Shown one piece after another: positions 1-9,500 of a DNA stretch of 54,860 nucleotides (within the stretch, counting starts at the first letter, position 1; each line of letters starts with the position of its first letter). Made by a program: the position numbers and the translations under genes. Below the pieces are notes generated by a model. It worked only from the letters and a program-made list of their open reading frames with translations. It did no database searches and was not told where the DNA came from. The stretch spans positions 1 to 54,860 of the forward strand of contig NZ_ABEA03000050.1 of NCBI RefSeq assembly GCF_000171235.2. The letters are read 5' to 3'. This DNA is from Geminisphaera colitermitum TAV2 (lineage in GTDB: Bacteria > Verrucomicrobiota > Verrucomicrobiia > Opitutales > Opitutaceae).

Positions 1-2859
1 ACCGCGCCCACCTCCGAAATCCGCGGCTACCACAAACCCATCATGCTCGCCGGAGGCCTCGGCAACATCCAACCCGGCCACGTCAACAAAGGCATCATCA
101 ACCCCGGCGACCACCTCATCGTCCTCGGCGGCCCCGCCATGCTCATCGGACTCGGCGGCGGCGCGGCCAGCTCCATGGCCAGCGGCTCCGGCCAGGCCGA
201 CCTCGACTACGCCAGCGTCCAACGCGAAAACCCCGAAATGCAACGCCGCTGCCAGGAAGTCATCGACCGCTGCTGGGCCCTCGGCGAACAAAACCCCATC
301 AGCTTCATCCACGACGTCGGCGCCGGAGGCATCTCCAACGCCCTCCCCGAACTCGTCAACGACGGCGGACGCGGCGGCCACTTCGACCTCCGCCAAGTCC
401 CCAACGACGAACCCGGCATGTCCCCCCTCGAAATCTGGTGCAACGAATCCCAAGAACGCTACGTCCTCGCCGTCCCCGCCGACCGGATACAAACCTTCAC
501 CCAACTCTGCCAGCGCGAACGCTGCCCCTACGCCATTGTTGGCACCGCCACCGAGGAAAAACGCCTCATCCTTGACGACCCCCACTTCAAGAACACCCCC
601 ATCGACATGCCCCTCGAAGTCCTCCTCGGCAAACCCCCGCGCATGCACCGCAGCGAGACCACCCTCACCCGCCCCCAACACCCCCTCGACCTCAACCACC
701 TCCCCCTCGCCGAAGCCGCCCACCGCGTCCTCGCCCACCCCACCGTTGCCGACAAAACCTTCCTCATCTCCATTGGCGACCGCACCGTCACCGGCCTCAT
801 CTCGCGCGACCAAATGGTCGGCCCCTGGCAAGTCCCCGTCGCCGACTGCGCCGTCACTGCCACCGCCTTTGACGTTTACACCGGCGAAGCCATGTCGATG
901 GGCGAACGCACACCCGTAGCCGTCAACAACGCCGCAGCCTCCGCCCGCCTCGCCGTTGGCGAAGCCCTCACCAACCTCGCCGCCGCCGCCATCCCCGACC
1001 TCGGACGCGTCAACCTCTCCGCCAACTGGATGGCCGCCCCCGCAGTCCCCGGCGACGCCGCCGACCTCTACGCCGCCGTCCACGCCGTCGGCATGGAACT
1101 CTGTCCCGCCCTCGGCATCACCATCCCCGTTGGCAAAGACTCCATGAGCATGTCCACCCTCTGGACCGACAAAGACCCTGTCACCGGAAAACAACTACAA
1201 AAACGCATCACTGCCCCCATCTCCCTCATCGTCTCCGCCTTCGCCCCCGTAGCCGACATCCGCAAAACCCTCACCCCCCAACTCCTCCACCCCACCGACA
1301 CCGACGCCAACGGCGCCCCCATTGGCACCACCACCCTCCTCCTCATCGACCTCGGACGCGGCAAAAACCGACTCGGCGGCTCCATCCTCGCCCAAGTCGC
1401 CAGCCAGACCGGCGACGCCACGCCCGACGTGGACAACCCCGCCGACCTCAAAAATTTCTGGCGCGCCATCCAAACCCTCAACGCCGACGACAAAATCCTC
1501 GCCTACCACGACCGCTCCGACGGAGGCCTCTTTGCCGCCGCCGTCGAAATGGCCTTTGCTGGCAACACCGGCGTGGACCTCGAACTCCCCCCCGGCCCCG
1601 TCAAACTCACCCGCGACCACCAGGACGCCACCAGCCAACTCTTCAACGAAGAACTCGGAGCCATCATCCAAATACGCGACACCGACCTCGACGACGTCTG
1701 CCTCCTCCTCCGCGAACACGGCTTCAAAACCTGCACCCACCGTATTGGAACCCTCAATACACACCACGCCCTCCGCATCAAACAAGGCAGCGCTGGCGAC
1801 CGCATTATTTTCAACGAAAACCTCACCGCCCTCCGCGCCATCTGGAGCGACACCACCCGCCGCATAGCCGCCCTCCGTGACAACCCCGACTGCGCCGAAT
1901 CCGAATACCAACTCAAACTCGACCCCACCAACCCCGGCCTCACACCCAAAATCCTTTTCAAATATGCCGGAGAACAAGACAAAGACTCACGCAGAGACGC
2001 AGAGACGCAGAGTCAAAATCCGGTTCTCTGCGCCTCTGCGCCTCTGCGTGAAACCATCTCCGTAAACAAAAAAAGTTGTCCCCGCATCGCCATTCTCCGC
2101 GAGCAAGGCGTGAACGGCCAAATCGAAATGGCCGCAGCCTTTACCCGCGCCGGCTTCCGCGCGGTGGACGTCCACATGACCGACATCCTCAGCGGACGCA
2201 TCACCCTGCGCGACTTCCGCGGCCTCGTTGCCTGCGGCGGATTCAGTTACGGCGACGTCCTTGGAGCCGGTGAAGGCTGGGCCAAGAGCATCCTCTTCAA
2301 CCCCCGCGCCCGCGACGAATTCAGCGCCTACTTTGCCCGTCCCGACACCTTTGCCCTCGGCGTCTGCAACGGCTGCCAGATGATGAGCAACCTCCACGAA
2401 ATCATTCCCGGAGCCGACGCCTGGCCCCGATTCGTGCAAAACAAATCCGAACGCTTTGAAGCCCGCGTCGCCTCACTACGCATCGAAAAAACCCCCAGCC
2501 TCCTCTTTGCTGGCATGGAAGGCAGCGTCCTCCCCATAGCTGTTGCGCACGGCGAAGGTTTTGCAGAATTCCCCACTGCCGACGCCGCCGACACCTTTTC
2601 CACGACCAGCGGACTCGTTGCAGCCCGCTACGTGGACAACAACCACCGCGTCACTGAAAAATATCCCCTCAACCCCAACGGCAGCCCGCACGGTATCACC
2701 GCCATCACTACACGCGACGGACGCGTGACGATCATGATGCCACATCCCGAACGCGTATTCCGCACCGTGCAACAAAGCTGGTATCCAAAAACCTGGCTAG
2801 CCCACGACGACGCCCCTTGGATTCGCCTCTTCCGCAACGCGCGGACGTGGGTTGGGTGA
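1..2859 (+). CDS. purL: Phosphoribosylformylglycinamidine synthase (long single-chain PurL), 5' end outside window
   Basis: Makes FGAM from FGAR, glutamine and ATP in purine synthesis (cytosol). The frame is open from base 1, so the start and roughly the first 350 residues of a ~1300-residue enzyme are missing. Visible are the FGAM synthetase region ([29 protein letters not shown]) and a C-terminal class I glutamine amidotransferase domain from about base 2080: [19 protein letters not shown], nucleophile Cys in GVCNGCQMM (codon 2365-2367) and catalytic His-Glu in MMPHPERVF. Between the two domains lies an extra in-frame stretch of some 25-30 residues encoded by a large palindrome (1987-2051). 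The gene is otherwise intact to its TGA. Function is certain from family motifs; the effect of the insertion is unknown. Confidence 0.97.
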   Translation, partial: TAPTSEIRGYHKPIMLAGGLGNIQPGHVNKGIINPGDHLIVLGGPAMLIGLGGGAASSMASGSGQADLDYASVQRENPEMQRRCQEVIDRCWALGEQNPISFIHDVGAGGISNALPELVNDGGRGGHFDLRQVPNDEPGMSPLEIWCNESQERYVLAVPADRIQTFTQLCQRERCPYAIVGTATEEKRLILDDPHFKNTPIDMPLEVLLGKPPRMHRSETTLTRPQHPLDLNHLPLAEAAHRVLAHPTVADKTFLISIGDRTVTGLISRDQMVGPWQVPVADCAVTATAFDVYTGEAMSMGERTPVAVNNAAASARLAVGEALTNLAAAAIPDLGRVNLSANWMAAPAVPGDAADLYAAVHAVGMELCPALGITIPVGKDSMSMSTLWTDKDPVTGKQLQKRITAPISLIVSAFAPVADIRKTLTPQLLHPTDTDANGAPIGTTTLLLIDLGRGKNRLGGSILAQVASQTGDATPDVDNPADLKNFWRAIQTLNADDKILAYHDRSDGGLFAAAVEMAFAGNTGVDLELPPGPVKLTRDHQDATSQLFNEELGAIIQIRDTDLDDVCLLLREHGFKTCTHRIGTLNTHHALRIKQGSAGDRIIFNENLTALRAIWSDTTRRIAALRDNPDCAESEYQLKLDPTNPGLTPKILFKYAGEQDKDSRRDAETQSQNPVLCASAPLRETISVNKKSCPRIAILREQGVNGQIEMAAAFTRAGFRAVDVHMTDILSGRITLRDFRGLVACGGFSYGDVLGAGEGWAKSILFNPRARDEFSAYFARPDTFALGVCNGCQMMSNLHEIIPGADAWPRFVQNKSERFEARVASLRIEKTPSLLFAGMEGSVLPIAVAHGEGFAEFPTADAADTFSTTSGLVAARYVDNNHRVTEKYPLNPNGSPHGITAITTRDGRVTIMMPHPERVFRTVQQSWYPKTWLAHDDAPWIRLFRNARTWVG
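1987..2051. repeat. Palindromic repeat inserted in frame in purL (family E)
   Basis: Two 26-base arms (1987-2012 and 2026-2051) beginning TCACGCAGAGACGCAGAG and ending CTCTGCGCCTCTGCGTGA are inverted copies with two mismatches around a 13-base loop. The unit is built of a repeated GCAGAG(A/G)C motif. It keeps the purL frame open and adds residues rich in Arg, Gln, Ala and Ser to the linker between the synthetase and glutaminase domains. Confidence 0.9.
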
Positions 2860-2860
2860 C

Positions 2861-2883
2861 CAAGGAGGGCGGGTCTCCCGACC
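2861..2883. repeat. Left part of palindromic repeat family A, cut by the IS4-like element
   Basis: The sequence GGAGGGCGGGTCTCCCGACC just after purL is the left arm of the repeat whose remainder is at 5676-5763. Its last 12 bases (2872-2883, GGTCTCCCGACC) are duplicated at 5676-5687 as the target duplication of the inserted element. An intact copy of the repeat lies at 38973-39071. Confidence 0.85.
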
Positions 2884-2939
2884 TATACGCGCTAACATGT
2901 TGTCTTTACATGGGAGGAGGAAACGGGTAGATAGGTGGG

Positions 2940-4028
2940 ATGAAAAAGACATGGATGACGGAAGAGTGGGGGCTGGTGAAGGGGCTGCTGCCGGAAGGGT
3001 GGGAGGTGGCGGCCAGGGAGCAAGGAGCGTTCAAGCAGGCCAAGGGGATAAGAACGGCGGAGGAGTTGCTCAGGCTGATATTGATGCACGCTGGGAGCGG
3101 GCTGTCGTTGAGGCATGCGGTGGCGAGGGGGGCGGCGGCAGGGTTGCCGGAGGTCTCGGATGTGGCGTTGCTCAAGAGGCTGAGGAACGCGGAGGGTTGG
3201 CTGAGGTGGATGAGCGTAAGGTTGCTTGAGCAGCAGGCCGGACAGCCGAGGTGGTCGAGATTGCCGGAAGGGTGGACGGCGGTGGCGGTGGACAGCACGA
3301 CCATAGAGGAATCCGGAGCAAGCGGAACGGACTGGAGACTGCATTATGCGATCGGACTGCCCAGCCTGTTTTGCGAACAGGCCGAACTGACCGACAACAA
3401 GGGGGGCGAAAGTCTGTGCCGTTACAAGGTGCGCAAGGGGGATTTGTTTTTGGGCGACCGGAATTTTTGCCGAGCCCCGCAGATCAGGCATGTGATGGAT
3501 CATCAGGGGGCGGTCCTGTTACGCTGGCACAGCACCAGTCTGCCCTTGTTTGACCAGCAGGGGCATGCGCTGGACGTTCCCGCATGGCTGGCCCAGTTGC
3601 GTTCCCGTCAGTGCTCCGAACTGCCCGTCTTCCTCAAGGACGGCACCGCCTTGCGCCTGTGCGCCCTTCGCGTCAGCCCACAGGCCGCCCAACGCGAACG
3701 AGCCAAAATCAGGCTCAGCGCCAAAAAAAACGGCCGCAAACCCTCCTGCCAGTGCCTGTGCATGGCTGATTACATTGTCGTTGTCACTTCCCTGCCCTCC
3801 TCTTGCCTGGACTCCCGCGGCATCCTCCAACTCTACCGCCTGCGCTGGCAGATCGAACTGGCTTTCAAACGCCTCAAATCACTCCTGAACACTGGCCACG
3901 TCCCAAAAAAAGACCCCCTCAGCTCCCGCTCATGGCTCCAAGCCAAATTACTCACCTGCTTGCTCATCGAAAAATCCCTCCTCCAATCAGAGGTTTTTTC
4001 CCCCTGGGGATTCATCCTCCCTGACTAA
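2940..4028 (+). pseudogene. IS4-family transposase, C terminus lost by frameshift and IS insertion
   Basis: 362 residues with the DDE triad of the IS4 family: D118 (AVAVDSTT), D173 (FLGDRNFC) and E306 inside the Y-(2)-R-(3)-E-(6)-K motif YRLRWQIELAFKRLK. After SPW the frame runs into GFILPD and a TAA at 4026. A one-base shift in the T6-C5-T-G4 stretch at 3994-4009 would instead give SPWDSSSLTNSRW and run on, through the nested element's target site, into the open frame at 5500-5659. So about 65 C-terminal residues have been lost. A purine-rich GGAGGAGG lies about 25 bases before the start. Confidence 0.85.
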
Positions 4029-4031
4029 CTC

Positions 4032-5493
4032 GTCGGTGCTGAGGAAGGGCGGTATTAAGCGAGTTTGAAGCATGGCGAGGTGCGCAAGGCGGGAAAAAGC
4101 GCGAGCAGAAGGCGGGAAAAAAAGGCCAAAAGGAAAGCCAGGAGCTTTCCGAAGTTCATCGCGGCGGCGCTGAGGATGGCATTGACCTTGTCTCCGATCA
4201 ATCCGCGTAACTTGTTGCGCTCCATACGATGTTCATTCTTGAGATGTCCGATTGTCGGCTCAATGGCGGCACGGCGTTTCATCCAGCGCCAGACTCGTTT
4301 GGGGATTTTCCCTCGCCTGCGTTTGTCCACGATCACCTCCACCGGCCCCTCATAATTGTGCCCTCGATAACCCATGTCCACGTGCGCCGTTTTCGGCCCC
4401 TGTTTTTCAATATAGAGCCGTTTTACCTGCTCCATTTGCGCTTCAAGCGTGTGCCCATCATACGGATTGTCTGGCATACATAACGCTCCCAACAGCCAGC
4501 CTCCCTTGCTCGTCGATGCCACACTTACCTTCTGTCCAAATTCATATTTCTTTCCCGATTTCCCTTTCGATATGCATTTCACCTTTGGCTCATGCACACT
4601 ATACACTTTGTTTTTGTCTGCTGTCTTTTGTTTGTAAATTTGCTTGCTCGTCTCCAGCAACCCTTGCAATGCCGCCACAGGCTTTTGTCTCTCTATCTCT
4701 CGTATCACACGGCCCAGATTCGTCCTCAGTTTCCTCACACATGCCTTCGTTCTCTTCATCTTTCGGCTATGCATATAGCGCCCGGCCATCATCAATAATC
4801 CCCTCCCTACCCGTTCATAACTCTGCTTCACTTTCAGCCCGGCTTTCCGCGCTTCCTTCACCAGCCTCTCCCTCGCCCGATCATACGATCTCGCATCGGT
4901 CGGATAACGTATCTCCTTGGTTTGCACCGTCGTGTCAACGTTGATATGCACCACCTGCACCGGCTTTAACCCCTTCATCCTCACCGCGCTCTCTATCGTC
5001 TGCTTGAGCATCTGTTCGGCTCCACTCTCCCCCAATCTCTTCCTCCACCTCGTCATGCTCGACGAGTCTATCGGCTTCTCATGCTCAAAATACTGCATCC
5101 CCGATAAATATTGCCAATATGGATTCTCCACCCAATGCTCCAGCACCTCTTCGTCGCTCAGATCATATTGATACTTCAAATAATGTAACGATACCATCAA
5201 CCTCGTCCCCAACCCGGGCTGCCCCAACCTCTCATGATACGTCGGCCCCAAATGCTTGTCAAACTCGGCCCAGTTTATATTCCCGGCCAGCTTCACCATC
5301 GGATGGTTCATGTTCACCAACATTATTAACTCCATCTTGAACATTTCCCTCTGTCTCTCGTGCTTGTTTTCCTTTGGCTTCATCTTTTTCCCAGATTTTC
5401 TTTATAAATTGCCCTTTTCTGGGAAAATCTCACTCCAGTCTCAAGCGTTAACTTGCTCCTTGATAGGAAATTAAATGGTTCTTCAGCACCGAC
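4032..5493. mobile_element. IS5-like insertion sequence nested in the IS4-like element
   Basis: 1462 bases bounded by inverted repeats GTCGGTGCTGAGGAA (4032 on) and, on the other strand, GTCGGTGCTGAAGAA (from 5493). A direct repeat TAACTC flanks it (4026-4031; 5494-5499); because GAC also precedes both copies, the exact ends could shift by up to three bases. It carries a single complete transposase gene, so it could be active. Base composition is more AT-rich than the flanks. Confidence 0.85.
4055..5383 (-). CDS. IS5-family transposase (DUF772 plus DDE_Tnp_1 type)
   Basis: 442-residue cut-and-paste transposase of the nested element. The N-terminal third (residues 40-120, SLHYLKYQYDLSDEEVLEHW) matches the DUF772 helical domain found in this family. 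Catalytic acids fit D150 (HINVDTTVQ), D336 (AHVDMGYRGHNY) and E375 (RRAAIEPTIGHLKNEHRM, the Y/R-E-K motif region). The frame is intact and fills most of the element, with short ends of 23 and 110 bases to the inverted repeats. The exact subgroup is not assigned. Confidence 0.9.
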   Translation of the reverse strand: MKPKENKHERQREMFKMELIMLVNMNHPMVKLAGNINWAEFDKHLGPTYHERLGQPGLGTRLMVSLHYLKYQYDLSDEEVLEHWVENPYWQYLSGMQYFEHEKPIDSSSMTRWRKRLGESGAEQMLKQTIESAVRMKGLKPVQVVHINVDTTVQTKEIRYPTDARSYDRARERLVKEARKAGLKVKQSYERVGRGLLMMAGRYMHSRKMKRTKACVRKLRTNLGRVIREIERQKPVAALQGLLETSKQIYKQKTADKNKVYSVHEPKVKCISKGKSGKKYEFGQKVSVASTSKGGWLLGALCMPDNPYDGHTLEAQMEQVKRLYIEKQGPKTAHVDMGYRGHNYEGPVEVIVDKRRRGKIPKRVWRWMKRRAAIEPTIGHLKNEHRMERNKLRGLIGDKVNAILSAAAMNFGKLLAFLLAFFSRLLLALFPALRTSPCFKLA

Positions 5494-5499
5494 TAACTC

Positions 5500-5659
5500 C
5501 AGATGGACTGAGTTTGTCTTCGCTCGCGATTGTCTCCTCTCTTGTCTGGCCATCCCTCTCTCCCTAAGCCTCTTCCTTCTCTGCGGCCATCGCCTACGCG
5601 GTTCCCTCGGCTACCCTCCTCTCAAGCGCATCCCCCACCGTATCCTCATCAAATCTTAA
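5500..5659 (+). pseudogene. Detached C-terminal fragment of the IS4-family transposase
   Basis: Downstream of the nested element the frame reading SRWTEFVFARDCLLSCL to HRILIKS, followed by TAA at 5657-5659, is the missing tail of the transposase at 2940. It joins that gene only if the nested element is removed and one base is dropped from the homopolymers near 4000-4009. It has no start of its own. Confidence 0.7.
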
Positions 5660-5675
5660 CATGTTAGCGCTTATA

Positions 5676-5763
5676 GGTCTCCCGACCCGCCGACGGCACG
5701 AAGTGCCGCCCATCCGAATGGCGTGGCGACGCCACGTCTGGCGGGTCAGGAGACCCGCCCTCC
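5676..5763. repeat. Right part of palindromic repeat family A
   Basis: Starts with the target duplication GGTCTCCCGACC and ends GGAGACCCGCCCTCC, the inverse of the arm at 2861. Inside are two smaller hairpins (GGCACGAAGTGCC and TGGCGTGGCGACGCCA). The layout and most bases match the uninterrupted copy at 38973-39071, including the central CCGCCCATC segment. Confidence 0.88.
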
Positions 5764-5792
5764 AAAGTGACATTCCAACTTCGCAAACGGTA

Positions 5793-6425
5793 TCACTTGC
5801 TGCTCCAGCGCTGCTTCGCCGTATTCACTGCCGCGCGCCAAGCATCCGGTTTGTCGCCCAAATCCTGATCCAAGAGAAACGTCAGATGCTCTTGAGCCTC
5901 TTTGCGCAGAGCCTCCTCTTTGCGCCCTAAAAAAACCAAACATAAATCGGCCTGCGTAGCCAAAGACCGGTTCAAAGCATCTTTGAATAAATCATCTCCC
6001 AAGTCCTCGTTCAATTTGGGGGAACCCGCCAACGTGAAAAGGACACTTTCGTCTTCTTCTGTCGTCAAATTCAGCAGATGAGCCAAAGCCTCACTTCTCG
6101 AGCTCGCCGGAGTTGACTCGTTCAAGATAACGACCGAGAGACGCCGAACCAACTCCGCATCGGACAACGCCGTGTTCCCCACTAACCCCCCAACATCATC
6201 TGCATCTGCAGACTGATCTGCATCTGTAATTGCCGTAGTCCTCGTCCCCTGCCGCCCACCACGATCCTGCGTCATGGGGACCTCTTCTTTATTCTGGTGG
6301 TCGGATGCTGAATCCCTTGAAGGAGACTTCAGATAAAACACCACAAGGAGAGCTCCCAAAACGATAATGAATGAGAAAATGATTCCGCGACGACTACGGG
6401 ATTTTTGAGGAGTAGGATTGGACAT
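5793..6425 (-). CDS. Unrecognised single-pass membrane protein
   Basis: 210 residues from the ATG at 6425 (MSNPTPQKSRSRR). An upstream ATG at 6452 is in frame but would add residues that look unlike a natural N terminus. A basic stretch precedes one membrane segment (IIFSFIIVLGALLVVFYL, about residues 15-32), then a polar low-complexity linker rich in Asp, Gln and Thr, and from about residue 95 an all-helical region (DAELVRRLSVVILNES; SEALAHLLNLTTEE) that resembles HEAT-type repeats. It is expected to sit in the inner membrane with the helical part outside. A terminator separates it from the giant gene upstream. I recognise no family. Confidence 0.7.
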   Translation of the reverse strand: MSNPTPQKSRSRRGIIFSFIIVLGALLVVFYLKSPSRDSASDHQNKEEVPMTQDRGGRQGTRTTAITDADQSADADDVGGLVGNTALSDAELVRRLSVVILNESTPASSRSEALAHLLNLTTEEDESVLFTLAGSPKLNEDLGDDLFKDALNRSLATQADLCLVFLGRKEEALRKEAQEHLTFLLDQDLGDKPDAWRAAVNTAKQRWSSK

Positions 6426-6498
6426 AGGTAAAAAGGATTTGATTAACCACACGCGAAAAAGTTCGAAACAGAAAAGGCCATTCAGGGTTGATAAAAAA

Positions 6499-6527
6499 AC
6501 TCCCGCAACGGCGTAAGTTGCGGGAGT
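6499..6527 (-). terminator. Rho-independent terminator after the giant secreted-protein gene
   Basis: On the minus strand an 11-base perfect stem, ACTCCCGCAAC paired with GTTGCGGGAGT around TTACGCC, is followed by a run of seven T. It lies 25-53 bases past the stop at 6552. Confidence 0.92.
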
Positions 6528-6551
6528 CGTAAGTCACGGCATCCAGTAGAA

Positions 6552-9500
6552 TTATTCCTGAATCGTCACATCAAGCGGGCCAAACCCGGACGGATAGAGT
6601 TTATCCGAAGGCTTCGCTGGCTTGTTCCAGAGGATGTCGCTGAAGGGAGCATCGAAACGCCCATTGGTGAGGTTGAGTTCACCCGTGAAGTAACCACCGG
6701 GTGTCTTGTAGGGATTGGTGTAGATCAGATAAGTGCGAACGCCTCCCACATCACCCGAGCCCGTGGTGGACGCTGTGATCTTGGAACCATCCGCCCCCGT
6801 TCCCTTAAACGACAGGACGTTCTTCTTGCTGATCGTGATCGTGGCTGAGCCCTCCACCAGCATATCCGTGTTATCGAAGAAGTAGAACGGAGCGTCCACC
6901 TCCTCAATCGTCACGTAATGCTTGCTGGCATTGGCAGTCGATGAAATCTGCACGATTTGATCCTCAGTATAAGTTACACCTCCTCCCAAGCTCAGAGTGG
7001 TAACAGTGCCTGACACCGGAGATCCATTGCCATCTGTCAACGTGGCCGTGGCGGTTCCGCTGCCAGAAGGCGTCGGGATTGCCACCGACAAGCTCAACGC
7101 AGTATTGTTAATCCCCGTGCTCAATGTGGCTTTGGTTTGATCAGCACTGAGAGTAAAATATCCGCGCATCGAATAGGTTTTATTCGTGCCATTATACGTC
7201 AGCTTGCCCGTATAAGAACCATTGTCAGCAATGGTAAGGGTCAATTGTCCTGCCCCGCCAAAATTGACAACATAAGAACCGGCGACGGGGAATTTTTCCA
7301 CGACAAAGGTCAATTCGTACCAAGCACTTACATTGCTGCCCACCTTTGAGCGAACTTTGATGGTATAGGTGCCCGGCTTGGCCGTGATGGTGCCAGTAAT
7401 CTCACCTGTGCTCTTATTGAGCTTCAAGCCCTTGGGCAATTTCTGGGCTTCATAAGTCAAACCGGAAGCCGCCGGGTCCGTGTTTTTGATGGAACCAGTA
7501 AATATACCTGTGCCCAAGGTGGAGCTAAAGCTGCCCGAGACCATACCTGGCGGCAAGGGAGGATTGATGATTATGACTTGCTCGACCTTGTTGCTCGAGA
7601 TTTTCCCGATCTTGCTCCAATACTCCACCTTGTAGGCATTCGACTTCGCGGTTACCGTACCATAAACCTGCCCGGTGTTCTTATCGATCTTCAACCCCTT
7701 GGGCAGGCCCTTGGCATAATAGGTGATATCACCTGCCATCGCACTGGAATTGGCGATGGTGAAGAGGACCGATTCACCCAGATCAAGGGTCAGCGATGCA
7801 ACCGCAAGTTGCGGCGCAGGGGGAGCCACTTGGATCGTGGCAACCTTACTGGTAACTGCATTCTGGGTATTGCGAACCACTACCTTGTATTTTGCGGCAT
7901 CCGAGCCGGTGACATTAGAGATCGTCAAGGTGCTTGTGTTACTGCCCTGAATTCGTCCAGAGACATCGACCAAAGCATTATCACCTTTATACCATTGGTA
8001 TATTGGTTCGATCACACCCGCCCCGCTCACGGCAACCGTCAAGGTAAATTGCTCGCTTGCGCCAGTTTGGACAGTCTGGCTCTTGGGCTGGGTTACGATC
8101 TTGAGTTTGCTTTCCGAAGCCGGCCGATTGCTGGCATCTTCTGCGTAATAATTCGCAACCGTGACCAAGCCACGCTTGGAATCCTTCGCCACCGTAACAT
8201 ATTTATTTACTTCTGCGATCGTCGGTTGTTCTCCGGTCAGCGCCAAGATCGTGGTGGCAACCTGTGCTCTATAGAACAGTTCAGACTGAATGTCCTTGCT
8301 ATTGGTAAGCCATTCCTGAACAGCCGTGGCATGCTTGGTATAATGAAGATTCTGGGTAATGGTTCCACTCAAGGAATCATATCCTATGATCGGCTCAAAC
8401 CACGTGCTAACCAGTGAATCTATTTCACTCTGTCGCTTGGGTTTGGAGCCCTGAACATTCACATAGGTGCGCAAGGCAAATTCCGTAACATGCGTACTCC
8501 AGATCGCCTTGTTTTTTGCGAGCACGACAGGATCGCTTGTATCGAAATCACTATACCCAATATCAGGAACAAATGAGCCCGGATATTGAGCGGCATAGGC
8601 CGAAGACATCAGTAGATATTTTATATAGGTGGCATAGTCTGCTGTAGTATATTCACCAGTGATGGGTTCAAAAAGCATCCCCCCCACATAACTGGGATAG
8701 GACACCACTCCCGTTACCAAACGAATGCCATAAATGTAATCCTCATAGTTTGGATAGTGGCCCATCACCGCCAGATAGGCGGGGATAACTATGCTGGGCC
8801 ATGCACCAGAGGAAGTGTATCCACCGGCCGTCAACAGAGCCGCTGCAATCTCGGCTTCAGTGGCATTATCACCCAATTGACCGCGCAGAGCATCGATTTT
8901 ATCGGCTGTTGGCGAGCGTCCATAAATTTTATAGAAAATATCATTTATAGTGCCAACAATCGGCGGGACTATAGGTTCGTGAACCTGAACTTTGATGGAG
9001 GCCTTGGCCTGTTTGCCATTGCTGTCAACCGCAGTCGCAGTGAAGGTATAGATGCCGGGCTCACTGGGTATGGCGGAATACCGATAGGTTTTTCCGCTAA
9101 CATAAGTCGCATTGCCCAAGGTCGTATCTCCAATGGAAATAGTGACACTGACAATACGAAGCAAGGTGCTGGGTGTGCTGGCCTCGATCAGCAGCTCCAG
9201 CGTCTCACCGCGATTCATGGAGTAGGGAGAAGTGGCAGGACTTTTAATGACGATTTGCGGCAGTGGATCGGAAATTGTAACCGAAAGCGTATCCGACTTG
9301 CGGGCACCCTGACTATCAATCGCCGTGGCTTTGAGTGAGTAGGTGCCAGCGCTATATTGAGACGGGTTGAGTTCAACGCTCCAGACGTCGCCATTGCGCG
9401 TGGCACCGGGCAAAATCTGCCCGTCAAAGTCAAACACGACGTTGGTGATGGTGGCTGGTGCCACCGCGGTTGCGGTCGCACGGATAATGACACTGGTGTC

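Larger units (their letters stand above)
2884..5675. mobile_element. IS4-family insertion sequence, interrupted by a nested IS5-like element
   Basis: Terminal inverted repeats are TATACGCGCTAACATGTT on the left and, read on the other strand, TATAAGCGCTAACATGTT on the right. They are flanked by a perfect 12-base direct repeat GGTCTCCCGACC (2872-2883; 5676-5687), the duplication size known for IS4 relatives. Removing the nested element (4032-5493 plus one duplication copy) leaves about 1.32 kb. The transposase is broken by a frameshift as well as by the insertion, so the element should be unable to move by itself. Confidence 0.88.
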
